Assembly: GCA_016209205.1 (NCBI GenBank)
Contig: JACQWQ010000171.1
Location: 1-41,301, forward strand
DNA length: 41,301 bases
Source of the DNA: Chloroflexota bacterium
GTDB taxonomy: Bacteria; Chloroflexota; Anaerolineae; UBA4142; SHND01
Direction: 5' to 3'
A program made the position numbers and the translations under genes. Positions 39,351 through 41,301 of this stretch are shown piece by piece. The number at the start of each line of letters is the position of its first letter. Position 1 is the stretch's first letter. The notes beneath the pieces were generated by a model, which saw only the letters and a program-made list of their open reading frames with translations, made no database searches and was not told the DNA's origin.

Positions 39351-40307
39351 CAACGCCGGTTGCGCGACGTCCTCCGTTTCCAACTCATGCGGGCGCGGCA
39401 AAAGCTTTGCTTGCGCAGCAATGCGCGGGACCGCTTCTTCCCACTCGATGCTCATGATGTGCACGCCCGCGATGCCGGCGATATCTTTCATCTGTTCGAT
39501 AATCTCGACACAAATGTTGATGCCTTCCGCGCGCCACTTGTCTTTGGGCGTACCTTCCATGCGTTTCACCAATTCGTCCGGCATCTCCATTCCGGCGACG
39601 TTATCGCGCATATAGCGCGCCATGCCCGGCGATTTCAACGGACCCACGCCGGCGAGGATAAATGCGCGTTCGTGCAAATCCAATTCACAAACGTGCGCCA
39701 TAAAGTCTTTAAAGCGCGTGACATTGAAAATCATTTGCGTTTGAATGAACTGCGCGCCCGCGTCAATTTTTTTCTTTAAGCGGTGCGGGCGAAATTCGTA
39801 GGGCGGCGCAAACGGATTCTCTACCGCGCCAATGAAAAAACGCGGCGCGGGTTTCAATTCTTCGCCGCATTGAAACTTGCCTTCATTCAGCCCACGTACC
39901 ATCGCCACCAGATTCACCGAATCGAGATCGAATACTTTGCGCGCTTCGGGATGGTTGCCGCCAACCATGTGATCGCCCGTCAGACACAGGACGTTGCGGA
40001 CGCCCAGCGCGTGTGCGCCGAGCAAATCAGACTGCATCGCGATGCGGTTGCGGTCGCGGCACGTCATCTGAATCACTGGCTCGATGCCTTGTTGCATCAG
40101 CAGTTGCGCGCCTGCAATGGAGGACATGCGCACGATGGCAGTTTGATTGTCGGTGATGTTGAGCGCGTCGGCGCAGTGTCGCAGCAAGTCGCCTTTGGCG
40201 CGAATCACTTCCGCGTCCGCGTTTTTCGGCGGTCCTAGTTCCGCGGTGACGGCAAAATGCGTCGTACGCAGGGCTTGTTCGAGACGGCTCGTGTATTGTT
40301 CGTCCAT
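39345..40307 (-). CDS. metF: Methylenetetrahydrofolate reductase (MetF)
   Basis: This 320-residue FAD TIM-barrel enzyme reduces methylene-THF to methyl-THF. Family features are FAVTAELGPPKNADAE, DALNITDNQTAIVRMSS, IQMTCRDRNRIAMQSDLLGAHALGVRNVLCLTGDH, AGAQFIQTQMIF and ILAGVGPLKS. The ATG at 40307 has GAGG 7 bases upstream; ATG 40319 is also open. It pairs with MetV just upstream, the acetogen/anaerobe type in which MetF needs the Cys-rich partner and may use ferredoxin or another donor instead of NADH. Confidence 0.94.
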   Translation of the reverse strand: MDEQYTSRLEQALRTTHFAVTAELGPPKNADAEVIRAKGDLLRHCADALNITDNQTAIVRMSSIAGAQLLMQQGIEPVIQMTCRDRNRIAMQSDLLGAHALGVRNVLCLTGDHMVGGNHPEARKVFDLDSVNLVAMVRGLNEGKFQCGEELKPAPRFFIGAVENPFAPPYEFRPHRLKKKIDAGAQFIQTQMIFNVTRFKDFMAHVCELDLHERAFILAGVGPLKSPGMARYMRDNVAGMEMPDELVKRMEGTPKDKWRAEGINICVEIIEQMKDIAGIAGVHIMSIEWEEAVPRIAAQAKLLPRPHELETEDVAQPALH

Positions 40308-40321
40308 GCTATGCCTCATCA

Positions 40322-40452
40322 GAATTCAAAATTAGAAATTCAGAATTCAAAGTTGGAAATTCAAAATTAGAAATTCGTGCGTCAAAGAACGGCGCGTTTG
40401 AATTTCCAATTTCCAATTTCCATTTTCCAATTTCCAATTTCCATTTTCTAAT
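40322..40452. repeat. AATTCAAAATTAGAAATTC / AATTTCCAATTTCC word array
   Basis: Left words GAATTCAAA and TTAGAAATTC (40321-40378) face right words AATTTCCA repeated seven times (40399-40447). Much of the two halves is complementary. The array begins in the metV stop region (TGA at 40453-40455 on the minus strand) and ends near the metF start. Confidence 0.85.
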
Positions 40453-40929
40453 TCATTGCGCCGTGACTTTCGGTGGGATTTGCTTTGCCGCTTTCGGTTT
40501 CACCGGAAGCGTTGGCTTGATGCCGACGTCGCGTCCGGTGAGCATATTGATCCAGGAGGACGAGGCTTGATAGAGCTGCCAATTCACGGGGCGGTGGATT
40601 TGAAAGATATGTTCGCGCCAGACGGGGAGCCGTTGCGATTGATAATAGGCGCGATACCAGACGCACCAGCGTTCGGGGTAAACCTCACAGTGTCCATTGG
40701 CGCGCACGCCGCCACACGGACCGTTACGTGAATTCTTTGGACAGCGCATCGGGCAGACAAATCCATTTTCATGGAGCAAACACTGTCCACATTCCTGACA
40801 GCCAAACAGCGGCTTTTTAATGATCGCTTCGACTGGGATCAGAGCGTCTGAAACATAATGTTCTGCGCGCGGATGTGTATTGAAATAGTCCCGCAGCCAG
40901 CGCATGGGTCTGGTCTGAAAGAAATCCAC
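40453..40929 (-). CDS. metV: MetV, Cys-rich partner of methylenetetrahydrofolate reductase
   Basis: This 158-residue zinc/iron-sulfur protein is the methylene-THF reductase C-terminal family. Cys motifs are GCQECGQCLL, VCPMRCPKNSRNGPCGG, HCEVYPERWCVWYRA. The GTG at 40929 is preferred: AGGAGGT sits 4 bases upstream and the conserved MRWLRDYF follows. In acetogens MetV forms a complex with MetF and links it to electron donors. It is the first gene of the long minus-strand acetyl-CoA gene run. Confidence 0.9.
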   Translation of the reverse strand: MDFFQTRPMRWLRDYFNTHPRAEHYVSDALIPVEAIIKKPLFGCQECGQCLLHENGFVCPMRCPKNSRNGPCGGVRANGHCEVYPERWCVWYRAYYQSQRLPVWREHIFQIHRPVNWQLYQASSSWINMLTGRDVGIKPTLPVKPKAAKQIPPKVTAQ

Positions 40930-41190
40930 ATTGACCTCCTTCTCGGTGTCAAGAGTACTACAACAATTGTCGTGTGATGATGATAGTTTGTTCGACCAAA
41001 GTCCAAATCGTGTCCCAAACTAGTGAAAATTTTCGTCAAATCTTTCCCTTACCGAACGTCAGGTAACAGAGTGCAACCCATTACCAACGCAAATTTGCGC
41101 GCCGTCCCTTTCTCGGCGGAACGTATTTCACGCGCGGTCCGATGCGGAGTTCAACTCCGTTTCCTGCTCAGAAACTTGTGCAGAGCGGAA
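40930..41190. promoter_or_regulatory. Gene-free region, probable promoter of the metV operon
   Basis: No gene is seen in these 261 bases. On the minus strand TTGGAC and TATCAT, 15 bases apart (about 40983-41009), form a weak sigma-70-like candidate. ACAATTGT (40963-40970) repeats the core of the palindrome found at 4962-4971 before livK. GCGGAGTTCAACTCCG near 41143-41160 is a short hairpin. Confidence 0.35.
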
Positions 41191-41301
41191 TCAACTGGTT
41201 GCTTCTGCCAACGTAAAACCGAGGCGTGCCGCTTTCTTTTTCAAGTTCGCCAGCTCGCGCTCGCGCACCTGTTGCACAAATTCGTCTTGGGTCAACGGTT
41301 T
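41191..41301 (-). CDS. C-terminal end of an unknown, possibly transposase, gene (partial)
   Basis: Thirty-six residues are visible before the TGA at 41191-41193: KPLTQDEFVQQVRERELANL, then KKKAARLGFTLAEATS. The gene continues beyond the window. A basic helix with a GF-x-L end is found at the C terminus of some transposases, but the piece is too short to be sure. It is transcribed in the same direction as metV. Confidence 0.35.
   Translation of the reverse strand, partial: KPLTQDEFVQQVRERELANLKKKAARLGFTLAEATS

Noticed and set aside
1-41301. tRNA or rRNA genes
   Set aside because: No cloverleaf with GTTCRA-type T-loop and acceptor pairing, and no rRNA-like sequence, was found by reading both strands. 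A covariance scan would be decisive.

Overview
The window is a metabolic island from an anaerobic, probably acetogenic or H2/CO-metabolising bacterium. It carries a nearly contiguous bacterial Wood-Ljungdahl carbonyl/methyl branch (metV, metF, cooS/acsA, acsB, acsD, acsC, acsV, acsE) beside a heterodisulfide-reductase/[NiFe]-hydrogenase electron-bifurcating set (hdrCBA-mvhDGA). Fairly high GC, the bacterial tetrahydrofolate-type enzymes, the Hdr-Mvh pairing and very repeat-rich spacers fit an Anaerolineae-like Chloroflexota genome. That assignment is an inference; there is no rRNA or marker gene here.

Layout. 1-4.9 kb (- strand): a branched-chain amino-acid/amide-type ABC importer (substrate-binding lipoprotein, two permeases, one ATPase; no livF visible). 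4.9-5.36 kb: divergent control region with a large inverted repeat, a structured leader and a strong intrinsic terminator just before hdrC. 5.36-14.85 kb (+): hdrC-hdrB-hdrA-mvhD-mvhG, a decaying accessory insert (two broken small genes plus an alpha/beta-hydrolase lipoprotein), mvhA and its maturation protease, then a cyclic-nucleotide-binding-domain protein. 15.4-40.9 kb (almost all -): in transcription order metV, metF, phosphoesterase, DUF166-like, DUF3788-like, HMA-like, cooS, membrane protein, GNAT, acsB, CBS protein, acsD, acsC, membrane protein, truncated fumarase beta, HEPN/MNT pair, acsV, radical SAM protein, acsE, malic enzyme, a thioredoxin-reductase-like flavoprotein and a core methionine synthase-like protein. 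Two + strand intrusions interrupt this: a broken HNH gene and a C39-like peptidase pair.

How it works together. HdrABC-MvhADG would oxidise H2 and pass electrons to ferredoxin and a second acceptor. MetF/MetV reduce methylene-THF. AcsE moves the methyl group to the corrinoid protein AcsCD, which AcsV reactivates. CooS supplies CO and AcsB makes acetyl-CoA. The MesB-like protein could draw methyl groups from AcsCD for methionine. Malic enzyme and fumarase link to C4 metabolism.

The most unusual feature is the non-coding architecture. (i) Most spacers carry arrays of degenerate 6-9 bp words, usually followed by the reverse complement of the same word. Each spacer uses its own word, and the array often begins in or at the stop codon of the upstream gene. 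(ii) A CTAG-flanked miniature element family occurs in at least four places, including two identical 128-bp copies that interrupt genes at reconstructable empty sites. (iii) A degraded second acsB 5' end is fused in frame to an acetyltransferase gene. Several start codons (acsV, the hydrogenase protease) seem eroded by repeats.
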